From: an uncultured Roseburia sp.
GTDB taxonomy: Bacteria; Bacillota; Clostridia; Lachnospirales; Lachnospiraceae
Length of the DNA: 61,694 nt
Assembly (NCBI GenBank): GCA_947088675.1
Contig: CAMUHN010000010.1
Span: 1-61,694 of the forward strand
Reading direction: 5' to 3'
A program made the translations under genes and the position numbers. Each line of letters begins with the position of its first letter. The first letter of the stretch is position 1. Below the pieces are notes generated by a model. The model saw only the letters and a list, made by a program, of their open reading frames with translations. It was not told where the DNA came from and did not search any database. This document shows, piece by piece, positions 51,409 to 60,527 of the stretch.

Positions 51409-52318
51409 ACCGTTTCTCCCCAAATGGAGCCGGTCGCGCATCGACGTTTCCTTTGCGCAGAGGATTATCGACCGGTACAGAAATTTTGGCAGATACCGCT
51501 TTTTTTTGCCTTCGCTTGTCTTTGCAAAAAAGAAAATGCCAGTGTACGGACTGCCCGTATCTGCCGGAAACCTGCGGCTTTCATTTTATATGAAAACCGA
51601 ACGCCTGATACGGCAGAAGATGATACAGGAGCAGCCAAAGCTTTCGGAACGCATAACAGGGAATTTGAAAAAAATGCTTGCGGCAAATCGGTCGGCGCAG
51701 AATCTCGCAGCGAAGAGGATTGCGGAGAGTGAAAAACAGATATTGCGGATGAAAGAAGCGGAACAGAAGCTGGTTAGACGGGAGAAAGTTCTCTCACTGC
51801 TGCGGGAGGCCATAACAGGCCCAAAGCATCTGCAGCGGCAGTATATCAATCATGTGCGCACTGCGGCCGGATGGGATACGGCGCGGCGTCTGGAAGAATT
51901 TTATCACAGACGCAGCCTGTTTCTCTTCGCTGGCCCGCAGAGTGGCTTTGCGGAAAACGAGCAGGCGAAAGACTGGTATATGGCGGAACAGACGCCGCAG
52001 ATCATGAATCTGATTCGGGAGAAAGTGCACGTGCCTGCGTCCGAGGATGCGAGGGAGGTCAGGGCAAATATTTACGGGCTGATGCGAAACGTTCTGATAC
52101 GCTTAAAACCGAAAGAGGACACACAACAGGTAAAAGAACTGAAAGAATCGGTCGAAGAACGTTTTGTCAGGCAGGAGAAAGCGATCTGTGAACTGAAAAA
52201 AACGGTGACAGAATATCAGGAATTAAAACCCGCGCAGATCAGTAAACTTACGAAAGAAATCGTAAAGAAAATGGGGCAGGAGCTTCATTTGGAGAAACTG
52301 AGGAGAGGAGCATTATAA
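51386..52318 (+). CDS. Unrecognised eCIS-locus protein, helical
   Basis: The 310-aa protein starts MKELPIIKPFLPKWSRSRIDVSFAQRI and overlaps the tube-like gene by 23 bases in another frame, so it is tightly coupled. After an N-terminal segment rich in aromatic residues (VSFAQRIIDRYRNFGRYRFFLP), residues about 85-165 form a Lys/Arg/Glu/Gln-rich stretch likely to be helical or coiled coil, and the C-terminal third (VKELKESVEERFVRQEKAICELKKTVTEYQEL) looks like another coiled coil. No signal peptide or membrane segment is seen. I do not recognise a family. Its place inside the operon suggests a baseplate or assembly factor. Confidence 0.8.
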   Translation: MKELPIIKPFLPKWSRSRIDVSFAQRIIDRYRNFGRYRFFLPSLVFAKKKMPVYGLPVSAGNLRLSFYMKTERLIRQKMIQEQPKLSERITGNLKKMLAANRSAQNLAAKRIAESEKQILRMKEAEQKLVRREKVLSLLREAITGPKHLQRQYINHVRTAAGWDTARRLEEFYHRRSLFLFAGPQSGFAENEQAKDWYMAEQTPQIMNLIREKVHVPASEDAREVRANIYGLMRNVLIRLKPKEDTQQVKELKESVEERFVRQEKAICELKKTVTEYQELKPAQISKLTKEIVKKMGQELHLEKLRRGAL

Positions 52319-52321
52319 ATT

Positions 52322-52972
52322 ATGACGGAGAAAGCCATGATTGTAATACAGGAGGGCGAGCAGGAGAATACGGAGATTGCGGTGCTGTTTAATCCGCAGT
52401 CCTATCAGCTCTCGTACCGCGCCTCTTACAGTGAAAAGAAAATCGCAGGTTTAAACGGCCCGATCAGCCAGTATATAGCGGGCGAGAGCATGACGCTTGA
52501 GATGACGCTGTTTTTTGATACCTATATCCCGCCGTCGCCGGGTCAGGCCGAGAGCGGGACGGACGTCTCAAAACAGACGGGGCGGCTGTCCGGACTTTTG
52601 CAGATCGACGCCACGCTGCACCGCCCGCCCATGGTTAAATTCAAGTGGGGAACGCTCCAGTTTAAGGGAATTGTCACGTCCGTGAAAGAAAATTATACGA
52701 TGTTTCTGTCAGACGGAACGCCGGTACGTGCAAGAGCGGATATCTCGTTTCAGTCTGTTTTAAATATCGGCGATGCGAAACGCGGGACGCCGTTTGAGTC
52801 GCCCGACCGCACCAAAGTGCGTATCATGCATGAGAAAGAGCAGTTGTGGCATTATGCATTTAAAGAGTATGGAGACGCAGAAAAATGGCGTGAGATCGCG
52901 GCTGCAAACGGTATCTTAAATCCGCTTGAGACGGAGGCCGGCATGATGATAACGCTGCCGGCGATTCCTTAA
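52322..52972 (+). CDS. LysM-containing eCIS tube/baseplate connector (Afp7-like)
   Basis: The 216-aa protein has the CIS-tube N-terminal domain (IAVLFNPQSYQLSYRASYSEKKIAGLNGPISQYIAGESMTLEMTLFFDTY), a mid part (RPPMVKFKWGTLQFKGIVTSVKENYTMFLSDGTPVRA) and a C-terminal LysM-like segment (LWHYAFKEYGDAEKWREIAAANGI). In Afp/PVC systems the Afp7 protein joins the tube to the spike complex inside the baseplate. AGGAGAGGAG precedes the ATG, which is three bases after the previous stop. Confidence 0.93.
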   Translation: MTEKAMIVIQEGEQENTEIAVLFNPQSYQLSYRASYSEKKIAGLNGPISQYIAGESMTLEMTLFFDTYIPPSPGQAESGTDVSKQTGRLSGLLQIDATLHRPPMVKFKWGTLQFKGIVTSVKENYTMFLSDGTPVRARADISFQSVLNIGDAKRGTPFESPDRTKVRIMHEKEQLWHYAFKEYGDAEKWREIAAANGILNPLETEAGMMITLPAIP

Positions 52973-52997
52973 GCGAGCTGTTTAAAGTGAGGCGTTT

Positions 52998-54911
52998 ATG
53001 AAATCCGATTGTTTTACAGTTGTATATAAAGAGGGGGATCTTCGAAAAAAATATCACGACTATCTTGTTCCGGCGGCAAAAATACTGATCGGGGACGATG
53101 AAAAAGATCTGGCCGGCGATTGCGGGATGCAGGTTCTGCAGATTCATGTTTCTTTAAATGTTGCGGACGCTGCAAGCGCGGATTTTACGGTGACGGGCGT
53201 TTATGACGACAGGGCGAAAAGCCTGCAAAGCCCGGCTGTCAGTGCGCTTGTCCCCGGAAATAAAGTAAAAATTAAAATGGGCTACGGTTCTGACCTGACG
53301 CTTGTGTTTTTTGGATATATATACGAAAGGGCCGTCCAGTTTGGCGATATTGCGTCTGTTCAGGTCACGGCCATGGACGTCAGGCATTTGATGATGGATC
53401 ACGTAAGAGAAAACTATAAATGGAACGCACAGAAACATTCCGATCTGGTTGCAGAGATCTTAAACGAATACGGCAGCCTTATTTTAGAGCAGGAGATTGA
53501 GCAGACCTCCCTGCCGCTGCCGGAGCCGATCGTACAGTGCGGAAATGATCTGGAGATGATACGGGAATTGTGCCGGATCGTAAATAAGGAGTTTCTCGTG
53601 CATGGCGGCTGCGTATCTTTTGCAGAGAAAAAGGAGAAGCAGACGTTAACGCCGCTGGTATGGGGCGAAGACCTGATTTCGTTTTCCCAGAAGCCCTGTT
53701 ATGTGGATTATGAGATTGAAGTCAGGGGAAATTTAAGGGGAAGCGGGGAAAAAAGCGTAAAGACGTGTACTGTCTCGTGCGGCGGCGCGATGAAGCATGC
53801 CAGACAGAAAAAAAATAAGGTTGTTGTCACGCTGACAGATATTGCCTCTGTGGAGGAGCTGCAGAAAAGGGCGGATCTGGAGGCCAGTCGGCGCATGGAG
53901 CAGGCGCAGGCCGGCAGCGGGACCTGTATGGGAAACCCGGTATTGCTGCCCGGCCGCTGTGTGCAGATTAAGGGGCTTGAGGAGACAGTCGACGGCGATT
54001 ACTATCTGGAATCTGTTTCGCATTCATTTGGATCGGACGGATTTACCACCGATTTTTCAGTTGGCAGAGCGGGCGTTAACTTTTATGAGGAACTGTTGGA
54101 GAACGAAAAAAATAAAACAGAAAAGAGCGGTAAAAGCGGGATAGCGGGAGGAATTTTGCTTGGAAAAGTCACGGCAAACTGGGACAGCGACCACCCGGGG
54201 ATGGTAAAGGTGGAAAATTTGCTTGGCGAGGACCAGAAAAATGAGATTGGGTGGGCGCCTGTGGCCGTGCCGTATGCAGGCAGTAAGTACGGGACGTATC
54301 TTTTGCCGGAAGTCGGTTCTTATGTGCTGGTTGCATTTCATATGGGACAACAGAAGAGCCCCTATGTGGTCGGCTGTATCTGGAATCAGCAGAATGCGCT
54401 GCCGGATGAGACGGCAGATGAACAGAATACGAAAAAGGGAATCCTGACCAGAGGAGGAAGCCGTATTCTGATTTCAGATGAAGAGGGGAAAGAGAAGATC
54501 ACCGTGAGGACAAAAAAAGGATTTTCGCTGCAACTTGACGACGAGAACGAAACGATCTGCGTCAGCGATTCCTCCGGGGACAATGAAATGATCGTGAATG
54601 CAAAAGAGGGAAGTCTGATCTTTTCTGCGGCCAGGAGTATGCTGTTTCAGGTAAACGGAAAAGAACTGCTGAAACTGGACGGGGAGAGCGGTAAAATCAG
54701 CCTCAAAGCCGATCAGATCGCTGCGGAGGCAGAACAGAAGTTAAAACTTAAGGGCCAGAATATCTCCGTGGAAGGAAGCAGCGCAAAGGTAAGCGGCCAG
54801 AATATCAAACTGGAAGCGCAGGCGTCGCTGGAATGTAAAGGAACGTCGTCATTTCAGGCGCAAAGCAGCGGAATTGCACAGATCAAAGGTTCTGTGATTA
54901 AACTAAATTAA
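52998..54911 (+). CDS. VgrG-like spike protein (Afp8/gp27-gp5)
   Basis: The 637-aa protein has a gp27-like N-terminal region (residues about 1-370), an OB-fold domain (GKVTANWDSDHPGMVKVENLLG, GWAPVAVPYAGSKYGTYLLPEVGSYVLVAFHMGQQKSPYVVGCIW at about residues 390-475), and a C-terminal repetitive beta region (GSRILISDEEGKEKITVRTKKG; KISLKADQIAAEAEQKLKLKGQ) that should form a beta-helix spike. It is the puncturing tip of the particle. No extra effector domain is fused. It is followed without a gap by the gp25 gene. Confidence 0.94.
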   Translation: MKSDCFTVVYKEGDLRKKYHDYLVPAAKILIGDDEKDLAGDCGMQVLQIHVSLNVADAASADFTVTGVYDDRAKSLQSPAVSALVPGNKVKIKMGYGSDLTLVFFGYIYERAVQFGDIASVQVTAMDVRHLMMDHVRENYKWNAQKHSDLVAEILNEYGSLILEQEIEQTSLPLPEPIVQCGNDLEMIRELCRIVNKEFLVHGGCVSFAEKKEKQTLTPLVWGEDLISFSQKPCYVDYEIEVRGNLRGSGEKSVKTCTVSCGGAMKHARQKKNKVVVTLTDIASVEELQKRADLEASRRMEQAQAGSGTCMGNPVLLPGRCVQIKGLEETVDGDYYLESVSHSFGSDGFTTDFSVGRAGVNFYEELLENEKNKTEKSGKSGIAGGILLGKVTANWDSDHPGMVKVENLLGEDQKNEIGWAPVAVPYAGSKYGTYLLPEVGSYVLVAFHMGQQKSPYVVGCIWNQQNALPDETADEQNTKKGILTRGGSRILISDEEGKEKITVRTKKGFSLQLDDENETICVSDSSGDNEMIVNAKEGSLIFSAARSMLFQVNGKELLKLDGESGKISLKADQIAAEAEQKLKLKGQNISVEGSSAKVSGQNIKLEAQASLECKGTSSFQAQSSGIAQIKGSVIKLN

Positions 54912-55370
54912 ATGCGATCAGGGGAGGGGATGACGGAATTGCAAAATCGAAAATCAGATTTTCTTGGCTGCGGGTGGAAATTTCCGCCGCAGATCGACGC
55001 GGTGACAGGAAGAGTAAAAATGAGCTGCGGGGAGGAGAGCATCAGAGAATCGGTGCGGGCCGTATTGTTCACCGGGAAAGGCGAGCGCGCCATGCTGCCG
55101 GAATTTGGATGCGGCATAGGCAGATATGCATTTTCCGATATGAGCAGGATCGATCAAAAGAGTATGGAGCAGGAGGTTGTGGACGCATTGATTCGATGGG
55201 AGCCGAGAATTCTGCATCCGAAAGCGCAGATCAAAACGGATCGAATGTCTGAGGGAATGGTAGAGATTTTTGTCAGCTGTACGGTCCGAACCACAAACAA
55301 TCCTTATAATATGGTATTTCCGTATTACTTAAGTGAGGGAAGCAGTTCGTTTGCGTTTGGAAAGGGGTAG
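54912..55370 (+). CDS. Baseplate wedge protein gp25/GPW (Afp9-like)
   Basis: The 152-aa protein fits the gp25-like lysozyme-fold wedge family: a lead with FLGCGWKFPPQIDAVTGRVKMSCGEESIRESVRAVLFTGKGERAMLPEFGCGIGRYAFS and a helix-strand end. The EFGCGIGRYAF segment is the family core (usually EFGSGL). The first ATG directly follows the spike stop. A second ATG six codons later lies right after GGGGAGGGG and may be the real start. Gp25 nucleates sheath assembly on the baseplate. Confidence 0.92.
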   Translation: MRSGEGMTELQNRKSDFLGCGWKFPPQIDAVTGRVKMSCGEESIRESVRAVLFTGKGERAMLPEFGCGIGRYAFSDMSRIDQKSMEQEVVDALIRWEPRILHPKAQIKTDRMSEGMVEIFVSCTVRTTNNPYNMVFPYYLSEGSSSFAFGKG

Positions 55371-55371
55371 T

Positions 55372-58344
55372 GTGAAAAAAGAGGAGATCATTGCGCGTAT
55401 CGCGCAGCTGGCGCGCGTCTGTACGCCTGAGTGGAAATTTGATCCAAAGCATCCGGATGCCGCAGCTGCGTTGGCGCTTTTATTTGCGGATATGTTTGCG
55501 GGGACGTGTGAGCAGTATCGAAAGATCCCCCAAAAGCTGCGCAGTCTGTTTTTTGAGCGGATGGGGATTTCAATGCATCCTTGTGTACCGGCGGAAGGGT
55601 TTGTTACATTTTCTCTTTCCGGGCGTGAATTTGGCGGAGCGATGGTACCAAAAAAAACGACGGTGCTCGGCGGTTCAAAGATTTATGAAACAACAGAAGA
55701 TCTCTATGTCACGCCCGCACAGCTGACGCAGATATTTCTTTGCGACGGCGGCGCAGATTACATCGGAAAGAAAGACGGGAATCAGCCGTTTGCTCCGTTT
55801 GCAGCAGACGAAGAAAATCTGCAGGAACATGCGCTTTACCTCTGCTGCGACGATACTGTTTTTGTGACCCAAAACGCCAGAATACAGTTGGAATTAATCC
55901 CTTTCCGAAAGAGCTGGCAAAACGAAATTTCGCAGGCGGATGACTGGCTGTCGAAAGAGACGCTTTCTGTCGCCGGTACGGCCGCGGGGGAAGACGGGGA
56001 CAACGAGGACGAAACTCTGCCCGAATTGTTTGAGGTCTGCCTTGCAGAAAACAACAGGATTGTACTTGCGCCAAATCCGAATGGGCGGCTCCCGGCGAAG
56101 AAGAAGCTATTTGGAAAAGAAGGCTACTGGCTTTGTTTTCGTTATAATAAGCCCTGGACGCGGGAACCTTTTCTGGCGGGCGATATACGGATTGCCGCAG
56201 AGCACGACGGGTTAAAACCGGATTGGATTCAAAATGAAATGGGAGAGCAGCAGGAAGACGCATTCTTTTTGTTTGGGGAATGTCCGGCGTTATTTTGTGA
56301 ATGTTATTTCGCATCGAACGAGGCGCTGTCCAAAGCCGGCGCCAGAGTTGTGCTCACGTTTCGGCTGGATTATGAAAAAATTCCGTTTGACAACAGCATT
56401 CCGGTTGACAGAAAGTGGAAAATACTGATGAAACGCGCCGATTTTGAGCCGGATCCGGAATATGATATCACAGTCGCAAAGGTTGTGTGGGAGTATTACA
56501 ATGGCAGCGGTTTTAGCAGACTCCCTGTCTGCGCGGAAGCGGCCTTACTGTTTCAGGGAAAAAATGCAAAGGAGCATGCGTCGGCACAGATTTCGTTTCT
56601 CTGTCCGGCTGATGCAGCGCTTTTGGAATGGCAGAACGCGCCTTCGCGTTACATCCGGGTTCGCGTGCTGCAGATCAAGAACCAGTTTCAGGTAAAAGGA
56701 TCCTATCTTGCGCCGAAAATTTCGCAGATCCGGTTTCATTATCACTATGAATCCGGCGGCAGACGTCCGGAATCTGCGGTGGCGGTAAACGGCCTTCGGC
56801 AGCGCCAGTTCACTGTACGGCCGGCTCAGGAAAAAGGATATCCAATCTTTTGGGGACTTTCCGATTTAAACAGGAGACTTTATCTTGGGTTTGACAAACC
56901 GTTAACGTGCGGGCCGATCCGGCTGCTGTGTGTGACGGAAGAGACGGCAGGAGAGGATAACGTGCGCGTTTCGTATGAATACGGCGGGCAAAAGGGATTT
57001 ACACCGCTTCGCGTATACGACGGAACAGAAAATCTGCGGGAAACCGGGTGTCTGACGTTTTGGGGAAAAAATGATTTCCAAAAACAGACTCTCTTTGGGA
57101 AAGAGGCGTATTGGATTCGTGCGACTGCTTTGCACTCGGAATACCAAAGCGGAAAGCCGGCAGGGGATCGCACCAGAATACAGGGGATGTATTTTAATTC
57201 CGTCGCAATAAAAGCGCAGGAGACAATGCCGCCGGAATATTTTAAAATCGAACCGGAGGAAAAAAATAAAATCTGCCGCCTGCCGCGCGGTAACATCAGC
57301 AGCCTCTCTGTCTGGGTCAACGAGCTTTCTTCGATTTCAATGGACGCGTGTGAAAAGTTCAGAGAGCAGGGGCGGCTTAAGGAAAGCCGGGATGAGAGGG
57401 GGCAGCTGTCGGGAATCTGGATTCTCTGGCAGCAGGTAAAAGATTTTGTCTGGTCAAAGGAAACGGACAGGCATTATAAGGCGGATTTCATCAGCGGTAT
57501 CGTTTGTTTTTCCGACGGTAAGAACGGAGCCGTCCCGGCCAGTGGGACGGGGGCAACTATATGTATCCGCTATTGCTGCTGCACCGGGGCGGATGGAAAC
57601 TGTGCACCGGGAGAAATAGGCAGTCTCGGGTGTTCGCTCGGATTTGTAAACGGCGTGAACAATGCGCTTCCTGTCTGCGGCGGATACGATCAGGAGACAA
57701 TGCAGGAGGCGTATCGGCGGGCAGCTTCCGCCATGCGTCATATGCAGCGGGCTGTGACGGCGCGCGATTATGAAATGCTTGCCCGCGAAGCATCCCGGTT
57801 TGTACATAAAGTAAAATGTTTTTCCGGGTTTGATCCAAACGGCGCCGAAAATGCGGGATGTGTCACGCTGGTCGTGCTCTCGCGCGAGTTCTCGGAAAGC
57901 GGGCTGTATGTTCGGAACGTGCAGAGACAAATCCGCGCGTACCTTTCGTCAAGGATGGACGGGAATCTTTCGGATCTTTCGCGCCTGTTTGTCATTGAGC
58001 CGCAGTTTGTCCGGTTGGACTGCTTTGTCAGGGTGACGGTCTTTGAGAGGAACGATGTGTTTGAAGTACAGAAGAATGTGGAGGAACGTCTGTGGCAGTT
58101 TCTGCATCCTGTCACCGGCAATTTTGACGGAAACGGATGGGAAATCGGGATTCTGCCGGACGAAATGCAGATTGCAAATGCGCTGCGAAGTCTTTTGGGC
58201 ATTCGTCTGGTCAGAGAAGTGCGATTGAAAAAAATAGTAAAACAGAAGCAGGGCGCCGGGAGGCAGTCTCCCTGTTCCGGAAGCTGCCTGCGCTATGCCG
58301 TGGCGCTTTGCGGGGAGCGCACGGTGCTGGCAGAGACGGAATAA
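55372..58344 (+). CDS. Large baseplate-J-like protein (Afp11-type)
   Basis: The 990-aa protein is a putative baseplate assembly protein: an N-terminal helical region (WKFDPKHPDAAAALALLFADMFAGTCEQYRKIPQKLRSLFFERMGI), beta-rich middle domains, and a gpJ-like C-terminus (YRRAASAMRHMQRAVTARDYEMLAREASRFVHKVKCFSGFDPNG; GNGWEIGILPDEMQIANALRSLLGI with a preceding VTGNFDG). The start is GTG one base after the gp25 stop, in a GGGGTAGTGTGA context; a longer frame overlapping gp25 is rejected. It forms the wedge arms with the next gene's product. Confidence 0.92.
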   Translation: MKKEEIIARIAQLARVCTPEWKFDPKHPDAAAALALLFADMFAGTCEQYRKIPQKLRSLFFERMGISMHPCVPAEGFVTFSLSGREFGGAMVPKKTTVLGGSKIYETTEDLYVTPAQLTQIFLCDGGADYIGKKDGNQPFAPFAADEENLQEHALYLCCDDTVFVTQNARIQLELIPFRKSWQNEISQADDWLSKETLSVAGTAAGEDGDNEDETLPELFEVCLAENNRIVLAPNPNGRLPAKKKLFGKEGYWLCFRYNKPWTREPFLAGDIRIAAEHDGLKPDWIQNEMGEQQEDAFFLFGECPALFCECYFASNEALSKAGARVVLTFRLDYEKIPFDNSIPVDRKWKILMKRADFEPDPEYDITVAKVVWEYYNGSGFSRLPVCAEAALLFQGKNAKEHASAQISFLCPADAALLEWQNAPSRYIRVRVLQIKNQFQVKGSYLAPKISQIRFHYHYESGGRRPESAVAVNGLRQRQFTVRPAQEKGYPIFWGLSDLNRRLYLGFDKPLTCGPIRLLCVTEETAGEDNVRVSYEYGGQKGFTPLRVYDGTENLRETGCLTFWGKNDFQKQTLFGKEAYWIRATALHSEYQSGKPAGDRTRIQGMYFNSVAIKAQETMPPEYFKIEPEEKNKICRLPRGNISSLSVWVNELSSISMDACEKFREQGRLKESRDERGQLSGIWILWQQVKDFVWSKETDRHYKADFISGIVCFSDGKNGAVPASGTGATICIRYCCCTGADGNCAPGEIGSLGCSLGFVNGVNNALPVCGGYDQETMQEAYRRAASAMRHMQRAVTARDYEMLAREASRFVHKVKCFSGFDPNGAENAGCVTLVVLSREFSESGLYVRNVQRQIRAYLSSRMDGNLSDLSRLFVIEPQFVRLDCFVRVTVFERNDVFEVQKNVEERLWQFLHPVTGNFDGNGWEIGILPDEMQIANALRSLLGIRLVREVRLKKIVKQKQGAGRQSPCSGSCLRYAVALCGERTVLAETE

Positions 58345-58381
58345 AAAGAACCGGTCAAAAACAGGGGGGTGAAAAATACCT

Positions 58382-60478
58382 TTGCAGGAAGTATCAGAGC
58401 AGGAAAGCTTTCGGGATATTGTGGAGAAAGCCATTCGCAGGATTCCCGCTATCTGTCCGGAATGGACGAATTTCAATGAACATGATCCGGGTATTACGAT
58501 ACTGGAGCTGTTTGCATGGCTAAAAGAGATGCAGCAGTTCCATATGGAACAGACAGCGAAAGCGCAGACCCGCAAATATCTTGCACGGATGGGATTTACG
58601 CCGAAAGGAGTCTGTCCGTCCCGGGCAGTGCTTCAGATCAGAGGACTGAAAGAAACCTTGTTTTTTCCGGCCAAAAGCCGTTTTTTTGCGGGAGACGTCT
58701 GTTTTGAGAGTACAAAATGGACCGCGCTGGAAGCGGCTTTGGTGGCAAAGCTGATCTTCGTGCCAAAACAAAAGAAATGTGAGCCGGTAAGCTGTTACGT
58801 CTCCGAAAACGGTCTGCATTTTCCTGCATTTGGAATGCAGCCTGCCGCCGGGGACATGCTTCGGATTGGGCTGACAGCTGCGCTGGCGCCGCAGACGCCG
58901 CATTCGCTGTATATCGGCGTTGCAGAGGACGCGGAAGCGACGCGAAATCCAATCGGGGATTTTCCGTTTTTTGCGCTGGCAGAATATCGGATTACATATC
59001 GGACAGGGACGGCTGACCGTGAAGCCATATGTGTCGAAGATACGACAAATCAGCTTTTAAACGACGGGTTTCTTACATTTTCCACAGAGCAGGAAATGGA
59101 AAAAGGGGAGGACGGCCTGTACTGGCTTGCATTGACACTGGTGCGGAGTGAATATGATATTCCGCCGGTGATCGAGCGGATTGGTTTTTCGTTTCTAAAC
59201 GTCCAGCAGAAACTTACGTCTGTCGAATGCCATGAAATCAGCCCGGGACAGGATGGGACAGCATTTGTGGAGACGTTTCCCGGCTGCGTTTTTGATTTTC
59301 TGATTTTTTGCAAAAAACCGGACGGATTCTGCCGGTATGACGGAGAAGTATGCAGGGATGTCAGAAATGGCAGGGCATATTTTCGGATGCCGGGGGGTTT
59401 CGCCGGGGAAGAGAATGCGTTTCTTGTCTTATTGTTTGACGTATCCTGCCGGGAGGGGATTCTTCTTGGTGAGGGAAACGGAATGCCCGATCAGCAGTAT
59501 CAGGCGGACATTTCGCATCCCTGCCGGGAGGGAATTGCCATTTTGGCGGAGTCAGGGCCGGGGAGCGGCTGTTATCATTTTTGGGAGGCAAGGGATGATT
59601 TTGATGATTCCGGTCCGACCGACCGTCATTTCTGTTTTGACGAGGAGAGCAAAACAGTTTCTTTTGGCGACTGCGAGCACGGAATGGCGCCGGGAGGACG
59701 TATTTTTCTGGCAGGGGCATACAGCTGTCTTGGCGCGGGGGGAAACGCTGCGGCAGAAAAAATCTGCAGAGCGGATTTGTCGTTTGAGAGCGCATTTACG
59801 GAAAAAACGGCCGGAGCGGATTCTGTTCAGGTCATAAACGAAAGAGAAGCCGTTGGCGGCAGGAACCGGGAGACACTGGAGGACTGCAGAAAACGGATGT
59901 TTTTATCTCTCAGGGACAAAAAAAGGGCAGTCACCTATGAGGATTATGAAACGCTGATCAAACAGACGCCGGGCCTGATCATTGAAAATGTGAGGGCAAT
60001 TCCCGTGACAGAGCTGGCCGACGCAGGAAAGGAGCAGACGATATCAGTCGTAGTCAGGCCGTATGCGAAAAAAGAGCGGGCCATATTAAGCGACGCATAC
60101 AAAAAAAATATTTGGCGCATGGCGGAATCAATCCGGATGATAGGGACAAAAGTACGCATTCTGGCGCCGGAATATATCGGGGTGGATATTTTTGCGGAGA
60201 TCAAAGCGTCTGTGGCGTGCGGTCTGGCAAAAGAGCAGGCCAAAGAGGCAATCGGTCGGTTCTTTTCCGAAATCAAAGCGGAGTTTGGGTGTGTGATCCG
60301 CTACAGCGCCCTGTACGGGCTTTTGGATGTGCAGGACGGCGTGGCGGGGATTAAGACATTGAAGATCAAAGCGGCGGCAGGCGGTATCGGGCGCAGCCAG
60401 AACGGAGACATCTTCCTGCCGGTCAATGCGCTTCCCTGTTTAAAAGAGTGTGTGATACTGGTGACTGAGATTTCATAG
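58382..60478 (+). CDS. Second baseplate-J-like protein (Afp12-type)
   Basis: The 698-aa protein has the characteristic opening ESFRDIVEKAIRRIPAICPEWTNFNEHDPGITILELFAWLKEMQQFHMEQ, where the NEHDPGITILELFAW motif is typical of this family. It ends with a gpJ-like domain (REAVGGRNRETLEDCRKRM, RAVTYEDYETLIKQTPGLIIENVRAIPV and IRYSALYGLLDVQDGVAGIKTLKI). Translation probably starts at TTG with GGGGGGTG ten bases upstream. It pairs with the preceding J protein in the baseplate wedge. The stop merges into repeat copy D. Confidence 0.92.
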   Translation: MQEVSEQESFRDIVEKAIRRIPAICPEWTNFNEHDPGITILELFAWLKEMQQFHMEQTAKAQTRKYLARMGFTPKGVCPSRAVLQIRGLKETLFFPAKSRFFAGDVCFESTKWTALEAALVAKLIFVPKQKKCEPVSCYVSENGLHFPAFGMQPAAGDMLRIGLTAALAPQTPHSLYIGVAEDAEATRNPIGDFPFFALAEYRITYRTGTADREAICVEDTTNQLLNDGFLTFSTEQEMEKGEDGLYWLALTLVRSEYDIPPVIERIGFSFLNVQQKLTSVECHEISPGQDGTAFVETFPGCVFDFLIFCKKPDGFCRYDGEVCRDVRNGRAYFRMPGGFAGEENAFLVLLFDVSCREGILLGEGNGMPDQQYQADISHPCREGIAILAESGPGSGCYHFWEARDDFDDSGPTDRHFCFDEESKTVSFGDCEHGMAPGGRIFLAGAYSCLGAGGNAAAEKICRADLSFESAFTEKTAGADSVQVINEREAVGGRNRETLEDCRKRMFLSLRDKKRAVTYEDYETLIKQTPGLIIENVRAIPVTELADAGKEQTISVVVRPYAKKERAILSDAYKKNIWRMAESIRMIGTKVRILAPEYIGVDIFAEIKASVACGLAKEQAKEAIGRFFSEIKAEFGCVIRYSALYGLLDVQDGVAGIKTLKIKAAAGGIGRSQNGDIFLPVNALPCLKECVILVTEIS

Positions 60479-60527
60479 TGTGGGGTAGCCGCGGCAGGGC
60501 CGCGAGATGGGGGTAGTGTGAGAAGAA
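60477..60527 (+). repeat. Dispersed GTGTGAG hairpin element, copy D
   Basis: Starting in the stop codon of the previous gene, it reads AGTGTGGGG, then the hairpin CGCGGC-agg-GCCGCG (60490-60504), then ATGGGGGTAGTGTGAGAAG, identical to copy A over this last stretch. It supplies the GTG start and the upstream GGGGG of the next gene. Confidence 0.65.
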
